20,807 nucleotides of DNA, from the IMG/VR virus record IMGVR_UViG_3300009071_000096, positions 1-20,807 of that record. The stretch is one strand, 5' to 3'. Source of the DNA: a virus. Made by a program: the position numbers and the translations under genes. Shown here piece after piece: positions 13,070 through 20,807 of this stretch (within the stretch, counting starts at the first letter, position 1; every line of letters begins with the position of its first letter). The notes under the pieces were generated by a model. The model saw nothing but the letters and a program-made list of their open reading frames with translations. It searched no databases and was not told the DNA's origin.

Positions 13070-15607
13070 ATGTCATATCTAGAAGAAGTTCGCAAAAAGA
13101 AATATCGAGAAGCTAAAGCTGTAGTGGTCAATAAAGAAGATGATCACGACGATACCGAGCTTGACGCCGACGATAGCGATACTAAAAAAGAACCTAAGGC
13201 TGAAAAACCTAAGAAGGGTGATAAAAAGAAGAAAGGCAAGAAAACAATTGCCTTCAAAGAATTTGATCCAGCCAAATACATCGAAATAAATCCTGTTACT
13301 GAAGCCACAGAAGGTGATAAGGCAGTAGTTACTACATTTGGTAGGATGAACCCACCTACTAACGGTCACGAAAAACTTGTGTTCGCAATGAAAAAGCAAG
13401 GCCGTAAACGTAAGGCGGATGTAGCAATCTACCTATCCCACTCACAAGACGCTAAGAAGAATCCTTTAGGTTATAAGGACAAAATAAAATATACTCAGCA
13501 GGCGTTTGGTGATATCATACAGAATTCTAAGGCAAGAAATATAATCGAAGTTCTGAAAGAGCTCGATTCCAAATACGCATTGGTCACAATTGTTGTAGGT
13601 TCTGATCGTGTGAAAGAATTTGATACTCTTGCCAACAAATATAACGGTAAAGAATATAATTTCAAATCAATTGAAGTTGTCTCTGCTGGCGAACGCGATC
13701 CAGACTCCGAAGGTGTTGAGGGTATGTCTGCATCTAAGATGCGCAAACTTGTCGCTGATGATAACTTCCCTTCATTCCACATGGGTCTGCCAGACCGTAT
13801 AGTCAGAACGCCAAAAGTTGCAAGAAAGATGTTCAACACCATCCGTGATGAGATGGGCCTCAAAAAAGAAGAGTCAATTGATTTTGATGAATTGCTTAAG
13901 AGTGTTCGTGAAATGGATGACATCGTCAACGAAGAAGAGGTTGATGAAGCTTTGAATCCGGCTCAACGCCGAGCCCGAAGTCTCCAGATGAAGAAGATGT
14001 CCAAACAGATTGCGCGTAAGAGAAAGCAATCAATGAAGAAGCAGGCCTCTCCCGAAAAATTGAAGGCACGTGCAGAAAAGGCAGCAAGAAACTTGCTAAA
14101 GAAAAAGATTGCTGCTGGTAAAGACACAGGTGATTTGTCATTTTCCCAGCGACAAAAGATTGACGATAAAGTTAAAAAGATTGGGGGAGCTAAATTAAAG
14201 ACTCTTGCCAAGAAGTTATTGCCTCAGATTAAGACAAAAGAAAAAGAACGAATTAAAGCAATGCGTTCGAAAAAAGAAGAAGTCACAGAACTGATGGATG
14301 CAGTAGAACATTATATGTCTACTGAGATGCTCGAAGAACATCGTCATGCCAAGATCTACACAAGACCGCACCAATTGATGAAACAAGATCATTCGGTGAA
14401 AATCGATTACCGCTTCAAAACATTTAGAAAATGGAAGCCCGTTGTCGAACCCGCACCTAGTACAGATCAGGTCGACTCTCCCGAGCCGGAACTTGATGAA
14501 GAGGATCCTTGTTGGGATGGATATCAGCAAGTAGGCATGAAGAAAAAGAACGGCAAGAAAGTTCCTAATTGTGTCCCCGAAGAACTCGAAGAAGGGGTCA
14601 ATGTCGAAGAAGGGGTCAATGATCCAGCGATATTCAAAGCAATATTCTTGGCTGGCGGCCCCGGTTCTGGCAAATCATTTGTCGTAGGTAAGACTGCCTT
14701 ATCCGCCCTTGGAATGAGGGTAGTCAACGTTGACGATGCATTTGAATTGGCAATGAAAAAGGCAGGACTTTCTTTAAAGACCGATACTTTTACTGATAAA
14801 GGTCAAGAGCTTCGAGGTAAGGCTTCAGATCTTACCGGCAAGAAACAAGAAATGTTCTTAAAGGGTCGCCTAGGACTGGTCATTGATGGTACCGGAAAAG
14901 ATTATAAAAAAATCAAAGAACAAGCTGATATCCTTAAAGAATTAGGTTATGATGTAGGTATGATCTTTGTTAATACGGATAGAGATACTGCATTAAAGAG
15001 AAACGCTCAAAGAGAGCGATCCCTGCCACCAAAAGCAGTGGACAAGATGTGGCAGGATGTTCAGAAAAATCTGGGCCGATTCCAAGGTTATTTCAGAAAA
15101 AATTTCATCATTGTTGATAACAGTGTGGGCGCTAATTGGGAAGCTGGAACTCAAAAGGCGTACAAATGGGCTAATAAGTTCACGCGTACGCCTCCTACCA
15201 GCCCAGAAGCAACCAAATGGATCAAACAAAGAAGTGAGTCCATAGAAGAAGATTTTGGCGCTGATGGTCTCTTGATGAAGCTTGTTCCTTGGATCGCAAG
15301 ATGGGCTGATACAAAAACACACAAGAAACAATATGCTCGAGCAGTTCGTACATTCCTAGATTTACGAAAAAAGAATCCGAAACATGCAAGACAAAATCTT
15401 GTGAAGGCAGCCCAGATCAACAATGTGGATACAAGAGCCCTTGATAAATTCTTTAGAGCAATGGTTGACAAAGGACTCATGCCTGCTCATTTAATTAACT
15501 ACCATCCGACATTCATGACAAAAGCATGGACTGAAGAAGGTGGGGCAGGAGAAGAAGGCACGGATAAATTAGTAAAAAGATATAAATCCGACACGCCTGG
15601 AGAATAA
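13070..15607 (+). CDS. Multidomain protein: HIGH-type nucleotidyltransferase plus P-loop kinase
   Basis: Numbering is from ATG 13070 (845 aa; GTG 13061 is less likely). After a charged leader, residues 85-265 form a cytidylyltransferase/NMN-adenylyltransferase-like domain: FGRMNPPTNGH (90-100, the HxGH equivalent), IVVGSDRVKEF, and GMSASKMRKL (218-227, the ISxTxxR equivalent). Residues 290-400 are extremely Lys/Arg-rich, starting ALNPAQRRARSLQMKK, as in head-core proteins of marine T4-like phages. CWDGYQQVGMKKK (481-493) is a short motif I recall from the same phages. A P-loop kinase domain of zeta-toxin/polynucleotide-kinase type follows (520-695): Walker A GGPGSGKS (529-536), VVNVDDAFE, GLVIDGTGKDYKK and RNAQRERSLPP lid. 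A helical C-terminal domain (728-845) is unknown. Products may be a NAD- or nucleic-acid-metabolising enzyme; a NadR-like pairing is possible. Confidence 0.75.
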   Translation: MSYLEEVRKKKYREAKAVVVNKEDDHDDTELDADDSDTKKEPKAEKPKKGDKKKKGKKTIAFKEFDPAKYIEINPVTEATEGDKAVVTTFGRMNPPTNGHEKLVFAMKKQGRKRKADVAIYLSHSQDAKKNPLGYKDKIKYTQQAFGDIIQNSKARNIIEVLKELDSKYALVTIVVGSDRVKEFDTLANKYNGKEYNFKSIEVVSAGERDPDSEGVEGMSASKMRKLVADDNFPSFHMGLPDRIVRTPKVARKMFNTIRDEMGLKKEESIDFDELLKSVREMDDIVNEEEVDEALNPAQRRARSLQMKKMSKQIARKRKQSMKKQASPEKLKARAEKAARNLLKKKIAAGKDTGDLSFSQRQKIDDKVKKIGGAKLKTLAKKLLPQIKTKEKERIKAMRSKKEEVTELMDAVEHYMSTEMLEEHRHAKIYTRPHQLMKQDHSVKIDYRFKTFRKWKPVVEPAPSTDQVDSPEPELDEEDPCWDGYQQVGMKKKNGKKVPNCVPEELEEGVNVEEGVNDPAIFKAIFLAGGPGSGKSFVVGKTALSALGMRVVNVDDAFELAMKKAGLSLKTDTFTDKGQELRGKASDLTGKKQEMFLKGRLGLVIDGTGKDYKKIKEQADILKELGYDVGMIFVNTDRDTALKRNAQRERSLPPKAVDKMWQDVQKNLGRFQGYFRKNFIIVDNSVGANWEAGTQKAYKWANKFTRTPPTSPEATKWIKQRSESIEEDFGADGLLMKLVPWIARWADTKTHKKQYARAVRTFLDLRKKNPKHARQNLVKAAQINNVDTRALDKFFRAMVDKGLMPAHLINYHPTFMTKAWTEEGGAGEEGTDKLVKRYKSDTPGE
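14586..14621 (+). repeat. Perfect 18-bp tandem duplication, two copies
   Basis: TCGAAGAAGGGGTCAATG occurs twice head to tail (14586-14603 and 14604-14621). It adds exactly six codons, so the product reads LEEGVN then VEEGVN just before the kinase domain. The reading frame is kept. The absence of any substitution suggests a recent slippage event or selection for a doubled linker/cleavage site. Confidence 0.9.
15581..15588 (+). promoter_or_regulatory. Late promoter candidate (TATAAATC) before the fibre genes
   Basis: TATAAATC matches seven of eight bases of the T4 late octamer and lies 22 bases before the ATG of the first fibre gene, within the last codons of the multidomain gene. The spacing to the start codon is close to that of the exact promoter at 5885, which supports it moderately. 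Confidence 0.4.
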
Positions 15608-15610
15608 CCA

Positions 15611-15748
15611 ATGGCATCTACATTTAAACTTTACGCAGATAAAATGGGGGCTACAGATCCTACCACATATATCGGTAGAGAGGGAGATATTTTCTACAAC
15701 CCAGAGCTCGGTTCTTTAAGACGATCTGATGGCACAACACCTGGTGGT
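15611..15748 (+). repeat. Fibre N-terminal module, copy 1 of 3
   Basis: Codons 1-46 of fibre gene 1. At the protein level it matches copy 2 at 41 of 46 positions and copy 3 at 35 of 46, counted by eye. The downstream parts of the three proteins do not align obviously. Confidence 0.85.
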
Positions 15749-16969
15749 GTGTCGGTCACCGAGGCCGGTTTAGATGTACAAGATGATACGCTGACTAATG
15801 AATATTACATATATGTCGGCAACCCAGTTAATAAATTATCAGCTATCCAAGATTATCGTCAGGCAAATACTGGGTTGGTTTATGACCAAGAATTTGCGTA
15901 TTTAGATCAAGCGTTTAAATTTGTTATGGAAAATCCTATAGATGAAGTTGGTACTATAGATCCTAGTTATGGAAACACTCAACGTAAGGCGGTTTGGGTT
16001 ATCGCCTTAGAAGAAAGTGTTACCCACATTCCCAATCCAACCACTGATTACGATAGTTTTGATCTATGGAATGTAAATCATCAAATATTGTTGCTCAATC
16101 AGAATGCGTTAAATCCAACACCTGCAACAGCAGAATGTTATGCTGTCATAGACGCTACCCTTAAATTGTGGGGGATACCTCTGTTTCAACCCGCAACAAA
16201 AGATCTAAAATTTGCTAAGAGGTTAAGTGCAACGGATTGTCATATTAGAACTGCTAATAATAGTCAAGGGTTTGCCCCAACGATTTTCGAGCATGATGTC
16301 CATACATATCATGGCTATTCACAATTATATAATTGTGAGTTTAAACCTACTGCCCCAGGCGGGCGGTCTATCAGCGCTTTGGATAATTCAATGGTGGATG
16401 TTGAGGTTGCCGCTCTTGATGAAACAAACGGCAGCCTGCAAGTTTTTGCCAACTCTGGATCGGTAATAACGGTTGATTCGAATAATAACAATCTTTCATT
16501 GAACGGAGTGAATTGCTGGGACAATTCGATGATTAAGTTTAGTGATGCTATAACTACTAGTAACAGCATCACTGTCAGAAATAGTGAAATTCATATATTA
16601 AGTAGTTTAACATTTAATGGAGCTTCAGCACGTTTTAATTTAGGACAAGGTAGTAAAATAACATATGGATCCGTGAATGCGGTACTAAGCACATCTCATA
16701 TTATGGGTGGAGATTCTATATCGCACCCTGATGCTCAGCCATTCCTAGATTTATCAGAAGCAAGCTGGAAAGATGGCGTCAAAACTATTAACGCTGGAGC
16801 TGGATATAATCAAATAGGCCAATATAGAGGCACCTTTAGATTACCTAACATTGACACTACCGCTCGTAATTCACTAACAGCCGCAAATGGTGATATGATT
16901 TACAACACCACTGTCGGTAGATTGCAGGGCTATCAATCCGGTGCTTGGATTAACATAGACGGAACCTAG
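15611..16969 (+). CDS. Tail-fibre/adhesin-like protein 1, 452 aa
   Basis: The first of three tandem paralogues. Residues 1-46 are the shared N-terminal module with GDIFYNPELGSLRRSDGT (25-42), which resembles the fibre-attachment N-terminal domains of phage receptor-binding proteins ('G.i.....g.l...DG.tpGG'). The middle (about 90-400) alternates short hydrophobic strands and Asn/Ser/Gly turns, for example SGSVITVDSNNNNLSLNGV, as expected for a right-handed beta-helix. The C-terminus carries ARNSLTAANGDMIYNTTVGR (417-436) followed by LQGYQSGAWI, a common phage fibre ending. It starts three bases after the multidomain gene. Likely role is host attachment or glycan binding; no catalytic residues can be named. 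Confidence 0.75.
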   Translation: MASTFKLYADKMGATDPTTYIGREGDIFYNPELGSLRRSDGTTPGGVSVTEAGLDVQDDTLTNEYYIYVGNPVNKLSAIQDYRQANTGLVYDQEFAYLDQAFKFVMENPIDEVGTIDPSYGNTQRKAVWVIALEESVTHIPNPTTDYDSFDLWNVNHQILLLNQNALNPTPATAECYAVIDATLKLWGIPLFQPATKDLKFAKRLSATDCHIRTANNSQGFAPTIFEHDVHTYHGYSQLYNCEFKPTAPGGRSISALDNSMVDVEVAALDETNGSLQVFANSGSVITVDSNNNNLSLNGVNCWDNSMIKFSDAITTSNSITVRNSEIHILSSLTFNGASARFNLGQGSKITYGSVNAVLSTSHIMGGDSISHPDAQPFLDLSEASWKDGVKTINAGAGYNQIGQYRGTFRLPNIDTTARNSLTAANGDMIYNTTVGRLQGYQSGAWINIDGT

Positions 16970-16976
16970 GACTAAA

Positions 16977-17114
16977 ATGGCAACAACGTTTAAGCTTTAT
17001 GCAGATAAGATGGGCGCGACCGATCCTACAGCCTACATCGGTAGAGATGGGGATATTTTCTATAATCCAGACACGGGCTCATTAAGACGATCCGATGGAA
17101 CAACGCCTGGTGGT
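16977..17114 (+). repeat. Fibre N-terminal module, copy 2 of 3
   Basis: Codons 1-46 of fibre gene 2, the closest relative of copy 1 (41 of 46 residues). The DNA differs mostly at third codon positions, so the protein sequence has been kept by selection and the duplication is not very recent. Confidence 0.85.
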
Positions 17115-18155
17115 GTCGCGATAGCTACCGGAGGTGGTGGTGGGGATCTCGTTGATGATCTCACTCCTCAATTAGGTGGCACTCTTGATATCAATGGACA
17201 AGAAATCACTGGCGGTTTAATTCCATCTGCAGATGTTACTTATGATCTCGGCTCGAACACAAATCGATGGAAAGACCTTTATCTTTCAGGTAGCTCGATT
17301 GATTTGGGTGGTGTCACCATTTCATCAAGCGCCGGGAAAATTGATCTTCCTGCTGGCAGTACAATCGGTGGGTCTGCTGCAGATCCTATTGTTCATGGTC
17401 TTGCAGCCACAATTGCTCAAGATGGTGTCGTACCGTTAAATTTAACTCCCGAATTCCAAGGCGGAATTAAAGTAAATTTATTCGAAGAGCCAAGCCCAGG
17501 TATTCCTATTGAGGTTGATGGGAATCTCAATGTAAACAATTCAATATCTGTAGTAGGTACAATAGATCTTCCCAATTCTACACTAACAGCTAATAATGTC
17601 GTGTCTTCATTCACCTCTGCTGGTGATTTGACAGCCACTGCGTTGAATACACATACGGTCCCGGCTGGAACATCAACACTAGCATTAACATCTGACATCC
17701 CTGTGACACCCAATGAGGATTACGTCATTATTGCGCCAGGTGTGTCGAGTATCGATGTCGCTGCTGCTACAATTGCCCACGGTTCTTTTGTCACAACTGA
17801 TGAAACTGTTCCGGTTGTTATCAATCCTTCCGTTACAGTAACTTCTGGATTCACGGGCATTAAAATTGAAATCTCTATGGTAGGATGGGATCCAAACAAC
17901 GGTGCAGACGAAATTTATCTACATCTTGAAAGAGAAGTCAATGGTGCAAGTACCACCAAATTAAAAGAACTCTTATTTCCAGCTGCGAACCAATTTTTCG
18001 GACCAGTTAATTTTGTTCATATTGATGTACACGGTGCCACTGCTGGTGATACTGTATCGTATAAATTAAAGGTAAGTACAGTCAGCGGCAGTAGTTCATT
18101 TAGATTGGTCACTGGTGTCTCAGGTGATTCGGTTTATATTAAAGAAATTCCATAA
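16977..18155 (+). CDS. Tail-fibre/adhesin-like protein 2, 392 aa
   Basis: The second paralogue begins seven bases after the first. After the shared 46-residue module comes a Gly-rich hinge (GGGGGD, about 52-57) and DDLTPQLGGTLDINGQEI, then YDLGSNTNRWKDLYLSGSSI (84-103) and DLGG, a repeat unit common in phage and prophage fibre shafts. Strand-turn repeats continue to about 235. A separate beta-sandwich-like C-terminal domain (about 240-392) has a pattern of alternating hydrophobic strands and probably forms the receptor-binding head. No protease or chaperone motif is seen. The stop overlaps the next start by one base. Confidence 0.78.
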   Translation: MATTFKLYADKMGATDPTAYIGRDGDIFYNPDTGSLRRSDGTTPGGVAIATGGGGGDLVDDLTPQLGGTLDINGQEITGGLIPSADVTYDLGSNTNRWKDLYLSGSSIDLGGVTISSSAGKIDLPAGSTIGGSAADPIVHGLAATIAQDGVVPLNLTPEFQGGIKVNLFEEPSPGIPIEVDGNLNVNNSISVVGTIDLPNSTLTANNVVSSFTSAGDLTATALNTHTVPAGTSTLALTSDIPVTPNEDYVIIAPGVSSIDVAAATIAHGSFVTTDETVPVVINPSVTVTSGFTGIKIEISMVGWDPNNGADEIYLHLEREVNGASTTKLKELLFPAANQFFGPVNFVHIDVHGATAGDTVSYKLKVSTVSGSSSFRLVTGVSGDSVYIKEIP

Positions 18156-18292
18156 TGGCTTCTACCTTTAAAATTGCAGCCGATAAGATGGGGGCCACAG
18201 ACCCCTATTCTTATATCGGCAGAAAAGGTGATATCTTTTATGATCCAGAATTCGGTGAGCTCCGTATAAGTGATGGTGACACACCTTATGGC
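18155..18292 (+). repeat. Fibre N-terminal module, copy 3 of 3
   Basis: Codons 1-46 of fibre gene 3, the most diverged copy (35 of 46 residues shared with copy 1). The core GATDP, YIGR.GDIFY and SDG.TP positions are kept in all three copies and probably make up the particle-binding surface. Confidence 0.85.
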
Positions 18293-19378
18293 CTAGGTCT
18301 GCAGGCTGGTATAGGAGCATCAACACCGACAATCAATCAAGTATTACAAGTAAATAATACAGCCTCACTCGAAGCATTATTTGCTGGCGGCATTCGATTT
18401 GAATCAGTCGAATCTCTCGAAGGATTAAACCCGATCTCATTCGATGCTGATGTGACCATTGAACCTGGTCGAACCTTATCCGCTGATACAACATCATTTA
18501 GTAATCTGAATGGATTGACAATTCCAACCGGTCCGGGCACGGTAGCACTTCTATCTAATATTGCGGGATCCGGTACTGTGTTAGAGGCTGTCTCTGACGA
18601 TCCTGCTCCTATTTTGGGTGGTAACCTATCACCAGATCAATATAAAATTAAAAATTTATCGTATGGTGTTTCTGGTGTCATCATAGAACAAAATGGTGTA
18701 GGAAATCCAGGTCTTGTTGTGAACAATTCAGCTGGAAATCCAGTGTTGACAACCTCTGATGAATCTGTTATAATAAAGGATAATTCTTGGCCTACTACAG
18801 ATGGTGCTGCAAAACAAATATTGACCACCAATGGAGCTGGACAGTTATCTTGGGAATATCGTAATCCGTTCACAAAATTTTACTTTCATTACGGAACTAC
18901 CCCAGGCACTTCTGTATTGGATTCAGACACTTTAGGTGTGGCAGTAGGAGCGTGGCAAGAGATCAATTTCGCCAATGCTGGTGGAAGTGGCAATATAGGA
19001 GATCACGCACCCAGTTCTGCCGATTTTGATCCAACATTATCCGGCGTGAATATTAATGGAACCACTGGTGTATTCTCAGGTTTCACTAAAGGCACATATG
19101 AGATATCATTAGAACTTAGAACCTATAATGCAACTTCTCAGGCTGAATTAAGAACTGTTGAGATACAATCCGGTACTAAAACCATACAAGGAACCTATTT
19201 CTACCCAGGTCAAACAACAAGTAATTATAATGATCCAATAATTATAAATATTAGAGGATTATTTACATTCGAAGATAACAATTCTGCATCTAATAATTTT
19301 CAGATAAATCTTCCGAGTGAACAAAGTTTTGGGTTCTATATAATAGAATCTATTTTATCGATCGTTCGATTAACATAA
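18155..19378 (+). CDS. Tail-fibre/adhesin-like protein 3, 407 aa
   Basis: The third paralogue, overlapping the second by one base. The N-terminal module is more diverged (FKIAADKMGATDPYSYIGR, GDIFYDPEFGELRISDGDTP). It then has SDDPAPILGGNLSPDQYKIK (about 145-164), the 'PQLGG.LD.ng' linker type of phage fibres, and WPTTDGAAKQILTTNGAGQL (about 212-231), a frequent boundary before the head domain. The C-terminal part (about 235-407) has strands such as GVFSGFTKGTYEISLELRTY typical of C1q/TNF-like trimeric jelly-roll heads. Different C-terminal heads on a common anchor suggest different receptors. Confidence 0.78.
   Translation: MASTFKIAADKMGATDPYSYIGRKGDIFYDPEFGELRISDGDTPYGLGLQAGIGASTPTINQVLQVNNTASLEALFAGGIRFESVESLEGLNPISFDADVTIEPGRTLSADTTSFSNLNGLTIPTGPGTVALLSNIAGSGTVLEAVSDDPAPILGGNLSPDQYKIKNLSYGVSGVIIEQNGVGNPGLVVNNSAGNPVLTTSDESVIIKDNSWPTTDGAAKQILTTNGAGQLSWEYRNPFTKFYFHYGTTPGTSVLDSDTLGVAVGAWQEINFANAGGSGNIGDHAPSSADFDPTLSGVNINGTTGVFSGFTKGTYEISLELRTYNATSQAELRTVEIQSGTKTIQGTYFYPGQTTSNYNDPIIINIRGLFTFEDNNSASNNFQINLPSEQSFGFYIIESILSIVRLT
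19243..19250 (+). promoter_or_regulatory. Late promoter candidate (exact TATAAATA)
   Basis: A second exact late octamer in the window, inside the 3' end of fibre gene 3 and 139 bases before the ATG of the next gene. It could add transcription of the Lys/Glu-rich gene. Its distance from a start codon and the AT-rich codons around it (isoleucine, asparagine) make chance occurrence possible. Confidence 0.35.
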
Positions 19379-19389
19379 CGGAGAATATA

Positions 19390-20807
19390 ATGAACGAACT
19401 AGAAACAGCTTTCATGGAGAAGCTCTCAGATAAAGCTGCTAATATGTCACCCGAAGAAAAGAAGGCAATGGAGGTCATTCAAAAAGCGTGGTCTGGTCTT
19501 TCTTCTTCTGAGAAGTCTAAATTCATCATGGCATATGCCAAGAATCCCTCTCAGGCTATAGATCATATTATGAAGGGACTGAAGAAAGAAGATTTGGAAT
19601 TGGGTGAAGATAAAGAAGATTTGGAAGAGATTATTGGTAAGATTATTAAAAGATTCTCCACATCAGGTCGTGCTGACGCTGCTGAAAAGAAAGCAAATGC
19701 ACTCGAAAAGAAGGCAAAAGACAGAGAACGTCTGAAGAAGGCCAAGGAAAGAATTGCAGCTTCTAAGAAGGCTGAACGTGAACGTAAAATGAATAAAGAA
19801 GACCTTGATGAAGCTAAGAAGCCTTCAGATGATGAGATGATCGATGTAATGGGTCTTGCAAAGAATTCTAAAGAGGCAGTTAAGCTCATTCAGAAGAAAT
19901 ATAAGATGGATGCTAAAACCGCTGAGGCAGAAGTTAAGCGACTGTTAAAGAAACTTCTTGGTGAATCACTCAGGAAAGATATTGCTCAATTATCTGCTAA
20001 GTTCCCTGAAGGGTCTGAGGTCACTATGAAGCATAATGGCAAGAAAGGCAAGGTTCTTTCTGTCGGCAAAGATCATGTGATCGTGGGTGTTGGTAATAAG
20101 ACACATACTCATAAGCCCGACGAGCTGATTCCAGAATCATTAGACGAATATGCAAAAGAAAATCCAATGATCATGAAGCTGAAAGGTAAGAAGGTCGAAC
20201 TCTTAAAGACCGGCAGTTCATTTAAACCAACATTTACCCTCACTGTTGATGGAAAAGAAGAAGGTAAATTCGGTTCTGAAAAAGATGCTATGAAGCATTT
20301 TGCTAAAATGACTAAAGAAGATGTAGAAGAGTCTTCATCACAATACGGCAAGTCAGTTGAGCGTATTAAGGATAACAAGAAGAAGTCAAAAATCAAGCCT
20401 GGTGAGTTGGATAAACTATCTCGCTTAAGAGATATGATGAAAAAAGCTAATGAAGAACTTGAAGAAGCGCGTGTTGAAGCTGTTCCTCAAGATGCTCCCC
20501 TAAAGGTTAAGAAGGATCAACAGGTTCTTTCCTATACCACCCGAGGTGGTCAGAAAATGAAGGTCGCCGTAGCCAAGGACAAGGCTTTTGCTGCTCTGGG
20601 TCATTATCGCAAGATGGGCATGACTAATGTTCAATTAGAATCCACAGAATATGAAACCAAAAGTTTCACTTCCTTTATTGAAGGCACTGTAGATCGAGAG
20701 AAGTTAGTCAAAGTATTTGACAAATTGAAAAAAGGTTCAACCGTCAAAATCAAGTCTAATGACTCCATCAAGAAGGGTGATGACTACATTGAATTTGTTG
20801 TTAAATC
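19390..20807 (+). CDS. Lys/Glu-rich late phage protein, 3' end cut by the window
   Basis: ATG 19390 has GGAG six bases upstream (19380-19383); 472 codons are open to the window edge with no stop. The N-terminal 95 residues are helical, 95-140 is a Lys/Ala/Glu coiled-coil segment (AEKKANALEKKAKDRERLKK), and 205-245 is a small beta-barrel-like unit (GSEVTMKHNGKKGKVLSVGK) of KOW/SH3 flavour. Another beta unit spans 262-295, and a further module begins near 424. Candidate prohead-protease sites of L-x-E form occur as LDE/A (139-142) and LEE/A (357-360). An embedded KSFTSFIEG (424-432) repeats the tag that starts the protein at 5916. Prohead core or internal head protein is the likeliest role; no enzyme motif is visible. 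Confidence 0.75.
   Translation, partial: MNELETAFMEKLSDKAANMSPEEKKAMEVIQKAWSGLSSSEKSKFIMAYAKNPSQAIDHIMKGLKKEDLELGEDKEDLEEIIGKIIKRFSTSGRADAAEKKANALEKKAKDRERLKKAKERIAASKKAERERKMNKEDLDEAKKPSDDEMIDVMGLAKNSKEAVKLIQKKYKMDAKTAEAEVKRLLKKLLGESLRKDIAQLSAKFPEGSEVTMKHNGKKGKVLSVGKDHVIVGVGNKTHTHKPDELIPESLDEYAKENPMIMKLKGKKVELLKTGSSFKPTFTLTVDGKEEGKFGSEKDAMKHFAKMTKEDVEESSSQYGKSVERIKDNKKKSKIKPGELDKLSRLRDMMKKANEELEEARVEAVPQDAPLKVKKDQQVLSYTTRGGQKMKVAVAKDKAFAALGHYRKMGMTNVQLESTEYETKSFTSFIEGTVDREKLVKVFDKLKKGSTVKIKSNDSIKKGDDYIEFVVK

Noticed and set aside
13495-13929. Minus-strand open frame of 144 codons within the multidomain gene
   Set aside because: It lies wholly opposite the HIGH-type domain, is Ser-rich as expected from the complement of Lys/Glu/Asp-rich codons, and has no independent support.
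15611-19378. Diversity-generating retroelement acting on the fibre genes
   Set aside because: The fibre N-terminal module resembles the attachment domain of variable phage adhesins, but no reverse transcriptase gene and no template/variable repeat pair is visible in the window.

Overview
The window is a piece of a T4-like marine myovirus genome (moderate-to-low GC, all genes on the + strand, most start/stop pairs touching or overlapping). The evidence is a T4-type replication cluster in the order gp33-gp59-gp32-small ORF-UvsX-gp41, then an exact T4 late promoter octamer (TATAAATA), then late/structural genes whose best recalled relatives are in marine cyanophage-type T4-like viruses. No photosynthesis gene, integrase, tRNA or CRISPR is visible, so the host is open: a marine cyanobacterium is the first guess, other marine bacteria are possible.

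Layout. 1-978: the tail of an upstream unit, a tiny membrane-anchored ORF and a sulfotransferase-like gene. 987-5870: the early/middle replication block. It carries three close-to-consensus sigma70-type promoters (987-1015, 1753-1780, 3005-3033); gp32 (ssDNA-binding protein) sits between its own promoter and a strong intrinsic terminator, so it can be made as a separate abundant message. UvsX (recombinase), gp41 (helicase), gp59 (helicase loader) and gp33 (late-transcription co-activator) surround it. 5885-5892: the late promoter marks the early-to-late boundary.

5916-10991: late genes. A conserved protein, an FkbM-like methyltransferase and a protein with the motifs of a polynucleotide ligase/capping-type nucleotidyltransferase (KxDG lysine) follow one another; all three start with a short tag resembling the T4 capsid-targeting sequence of internal head proteins. 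A beta-rich virion protein and a coiled-coil protein come next. 10972-13038: an overlapping three-gene cassette of GT32-like glycosyltransferase, sulfotransferase and GT25-like glycosyltransferase. 13070-15607: a large multidomain protein (HIGH-type nucleotidyltransferase, Lys/Arg-rich core-like segment, P-loop kinase, C-terminal domain). 15611-19378: three tandem tail-fibre/adhesin genes sharing a 46-residue N-terminal module. 19390-end: a Lys/Glu-rich protein cut by the window edge.

Two hypotheses deserve attention: (i) a set of head-packaged enzymes (ligase-fold, kinase, nucleotidyltransferase, methyltransferase) carried by capsid-targeting tags and released by the prohead protease; (ii) a late glycan-building and sulfating cassette next to the adhesin genes, possibly decorating the virion or the host surface. 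Both are inferences from sequence motifs and context.
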